Below, piece after piece: positions 62,443-64,000 of a stretch of DNA of 64,000 bases (positions are counted from its first letter, which is position 1; every line of letters starts with the position of its first letter). Under the pieces are notes generated by a model. That model searched no databases. It was not told where the DNA came from and saw only the letters and a program-made list of their open reading frames with translations. The position numbers and the translations under genes are program-made. This stretch comes from Rhodothermus marinus (lineage in GTDB: Bacteria > Bacteroidota > Rhodothermia > Rhodothermales > Rhodothermaceae), in assembly GCF_009936275.1 (NCBI RefSeq), contig NZ_AP019797.1, positions 1 to 64,000 of the forward strand. The letters are read 5' to 3'.

Positions 62443-62470
62443 GCCACCCTGAAATCGGGGTGGCTTTTTT
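62443..62470 (+). terminator. Intrinsic terminator after tRNA-Ser
   Basis: Stem GCCACCC (62443-62449) / GGGTGGC (62458-62464) with an 8-base loop and six T (62465-62470). Confidence 0.88.
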
Positions 62471-62553
62471 GCTATTCGGGCGTAACAAACTGGCCGTTCT
62501 TTTCGTCTACTCCCAGCGTCAGCGAATTATGGAGGATTAAATCCGCGAGACTT

Positions 62554-63903
62554 ATGCGTTGCCACAGGTTGCTCGGCGTGCTTCTGCTGCTCGGGTGGTG
62601 GATTCCCGTCCTGGCCCAGGCCCAGCAGGTGCAGCGCATCACGTTCGAGGAGGCGCTTCGGCTGGCTCTGCGGCGCAATCCGGCCATTCAACAGGCCGCC
62701 AACGAACGCGAGCGCAGCGAAGTCGGTCTGGCCAGTGCGCGCAGCAATTTTCTCCCGGACCTCAGCCTTTCGATCAGTGGCAGCCGCGACTACGGCCGCA
62801 ACTTTGTCATGGACGAAGGCCGCGTCGTGGATCAGACCACCCATTACTTCAGCTCCGGCATTTCGGCCAACCTGAACCTGTTCAACGGCTTTCGGGACCT
62901 GAACTCGGTCGCGCAGGCACGCTTTCAGGTGGCCGCCAGCGAGCTGAACTATGCCCGCCAGCGCGAAACGGTGCTGTTCAACGTGATCTCAACGTTTCTC
63001 TCGCTCATCGAGGCACGCGAGCAGGTGCGCATTCAGGAAGAAAACCTGGCTGCGCAGCGGGCATTGCTCGAGCAGATCGAGGCGTTCGTGCAGGTGGGCA
63101 GCCGTCCGGTGGCCGATCTCTACCAGCAACAGGCCCAGGTGGCGGCCGCCGAGCTGGAGCTGATCAACGCCCGCCGTAACCAGCAACTGCAGGAGGCGAA
63201 TTTGATCCAGCTCCTGCAGCTCGATCCGTTTGGATCCTACGAGTTCGTCATCCCGGAAGTGGACACGATGGCGCTGGGCACCCGGGAGTATGACGTGCAG
63301 GCGCTGTTGCAGGCGGCGCTGGAGCGACGCTCGGACCTTCGGGCGCTGGAGCAGCAGATCGAGGCCGCCGAGTACGGCGTTCGCGTCGCCCGCTCCAGCT
63401 ACTGGCCCACCATTTCGTTGCGGGCCAGCTATGGCTCCAGCTACACCGATCTGGCCCCGCTGAGCTTCCAGGACCAGTTCTTTGATCGCAACCGGCGTGG
63501 CTCGATCGGGCTGAGCCTCTCGTTCCCGATCTTCGATCGGTTCACGACGCGCCACAACGTGCAGCGGGCACGCATCGAGCTGGAAAACACCCGCCTGCAG
63601 CTTCTGCAGCTTCGCCAGGAGATCGCCACGCAGGTGCGCCAGGCGTATCTGGACTACGAGACGGCCCGTCAGCAGTACCGGGCGGCCCAGGCACAGCTGC
63701 AGGCCGCCCGCCAGGCGCTGGAGGCTGCCCAGGAGCGGTACAACGTGGGCTCGGCCACGCTCGTCGAACTCACGCAGGCACGCGCCACCTACGTGCGGGC
63801 CGAGTCGGACCTGGTGCGGGCCCGCTACACGCTGGTGTTTCGCCAGAAACTCATCGACTACTACGTGGGCACGCTGGTGCCCGAACTGGACGTGTTACGG
63901 TAA
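62554..63903 (+). CDS. TolC-family outer-membrane efflux protein
   Basis: Trimeric outer-membrane channel that pairs with an inner-membrane pump. The 449-residue product has a signal peptide (about 1-25, LLLLGWWIPVLAQAQ) and two OEP repeats, each starting with a helix of the form ITFEEALRLALRRNPAIQQA and PVADLYQQQAQVAAAELELINARRNQQLQEANLIQLL, then the second half with DVQALLQAALERRSDLRALEQQIEAAEYGVRVARSSYWPTISLRASYG. The helical barrel ends with a long coil near 370-430. It is followed by an adaptor gene after 21 bases. Confidence 0.92.
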   Translation: MRCHRLLGVLLLLGWWIPVLAQAQQVQRITFEEALRLALRRNPAIQQAANERERSEVGLASARSNFLPDLSLSISGSRDYGRNFVMDEGRVVDQTTHYFSSGISANLNLFNGFRDLNSVAQARFQVAASELNYARQRETVLFNVISTFLSLIEAREQVRIQEENLAAQRALLEQIEAFVQVGSRPVADLYQQQAQVAAAELELINARRNQQLQEANLIQLLQLDPFGSYEFVIPEVDTMALGTREYDVQALLQAALERRSDLRALEQQIEAAEYGVRVARSSYWPTISLRASYGSSYTDLAPLSFQDQFFDRNRRGSIGLSLSFPIFDRFTTRHNVQRARIELENTRLQLLQLRQEIATQVRQAYLDYETARQQYRAAQAQLQAARQALEAAQERYNVGSATLVELTQARATYVRAESDLVRARYTLVFRQKLIDYYVGTLVPELDVLR

Positions 63904-63924
63904 GCCAAACCTGAGATCAAGACC

Positions 63925-64000
63925 ATGGCCCTTTCGAAAGCAACGCGGCGTCTGTTGATCATTCTGGCCGTCATGCTCGGCCTGCTGGTGGTGATCGGCG
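63925..64000 (+). CDS. Start of an efflux adaptor (HlyD/RND membrane-fusion) protein, partial
   Basis: Only the first 25 residues lie in the window: MALSKATRRL then a hydrophobic stretch LIILAVMLGLLVVIG that looks like an uncleaved membrane anchor. Position right after a TolC-type gene makes a membrane-fusion protein the likely identity, but the visible sequence alone does not prove it. It is cut by the window end. Confidence 0.5.
   Translation, partial: MALSKATRRLLIILAVMLGLLVVIG

Overview
The window looks like the dnaA end of a chromosome from the genus Rhodothermus (R. marinus or a close relative). It is a GC-rich genome of the Bacteroidota/Rhodothermota type. Four things point there. The intein in dnaB is nearly residue-for-residue the terminal parts of the well-known R. 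marinus DnaB intein. Several promoters have the Bacteroidota form TTG-N20-TAnnTTT(G). Secreted glycosidases end in C-terminal sorting domains of the type IX secretion kind. Small genes such as the DUF4295-like one next to rpmB/rpmG are typical of this phylum. Species assignment is inference.

Layout. 1-2.7 kb: dnaA and dnaN. 2.7-4.5 kb (minus): an ECF sigma factor and a membrane protein that may be its partner. 4.6-12.7 kb: translation and nucleotide genes (rplM-rpsI, rpsB-tsf, pyrH-frr, tRNA-Ser, yicC-gmk-coaBC, a family-4-like uracil-DNA glycosylase). 12.7-14.9 kb: dnaB carrying a 219-residue mini-intein. 15-19 kb: tRNA-Cys, a GH26 mannanase-like enzyme, and an NfeD/slipin pair. 19-23 kb (minus): tRNA-Arg, tRNA-Pro, a DUF4295-like gene, rpmG and rpmB, then a ComA-type phosphosulfolactate synthase in an operon with a LolC/E-type permease and a lipoprotein. 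23-31.3 kb: a GH5 glycosidase, small beta-barrel proteins, ychF, a PPP phosphatase, nusB, comEC and a double universal stress protein. 31.3-31.8 kb: a gene-free stretch packed with DnaA boxes, the probable oriC. 31.8-41.9 kb: pgi, moeA, a redoxin, a frameshifted lipoprotein gene, two Nudix enzymes, a ribosomal-oxygenase homologue, a UDG-superfamily protein, an MmgE/PrpD protein and an FG-GAP protein. 41.9-46 kb: a small defence-like island with an MNT nucleotidyltransferase, a HEPN gene broken by a stop codon, and an EVE-McrB / DUF2357-nuclease pair. 46-54.3 kb: uvrB, then a FecI/FecR/TonB-receptor set followed by Rieske, b-type-cytochrome-like and YceI genes. 54.3-57.4 kb (minus): padR-modA-modB-modC. 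57.5-64 kb: thrC, a large GH13 amylase behind LacI-type operators, a methyltransferase, tRNA-Ser, and the start of a TolC/HlyD efflux operon cut by the window end.

The most notable points are the oriC about 30 kb from dnaA, supported by a change of GC skew on the + strand; the natural endonuclease-deleted DnaB intein; the EVE-McrBC-like restriction pair beside a decayed HEPN/MNT module; the padR-controlled molybdate transporter with a perfect dyad in its promoter; and leader structures before rplM and rpsB. I had no search tools: family names rest on motifs read from the translations, and spans of domains are approximate.
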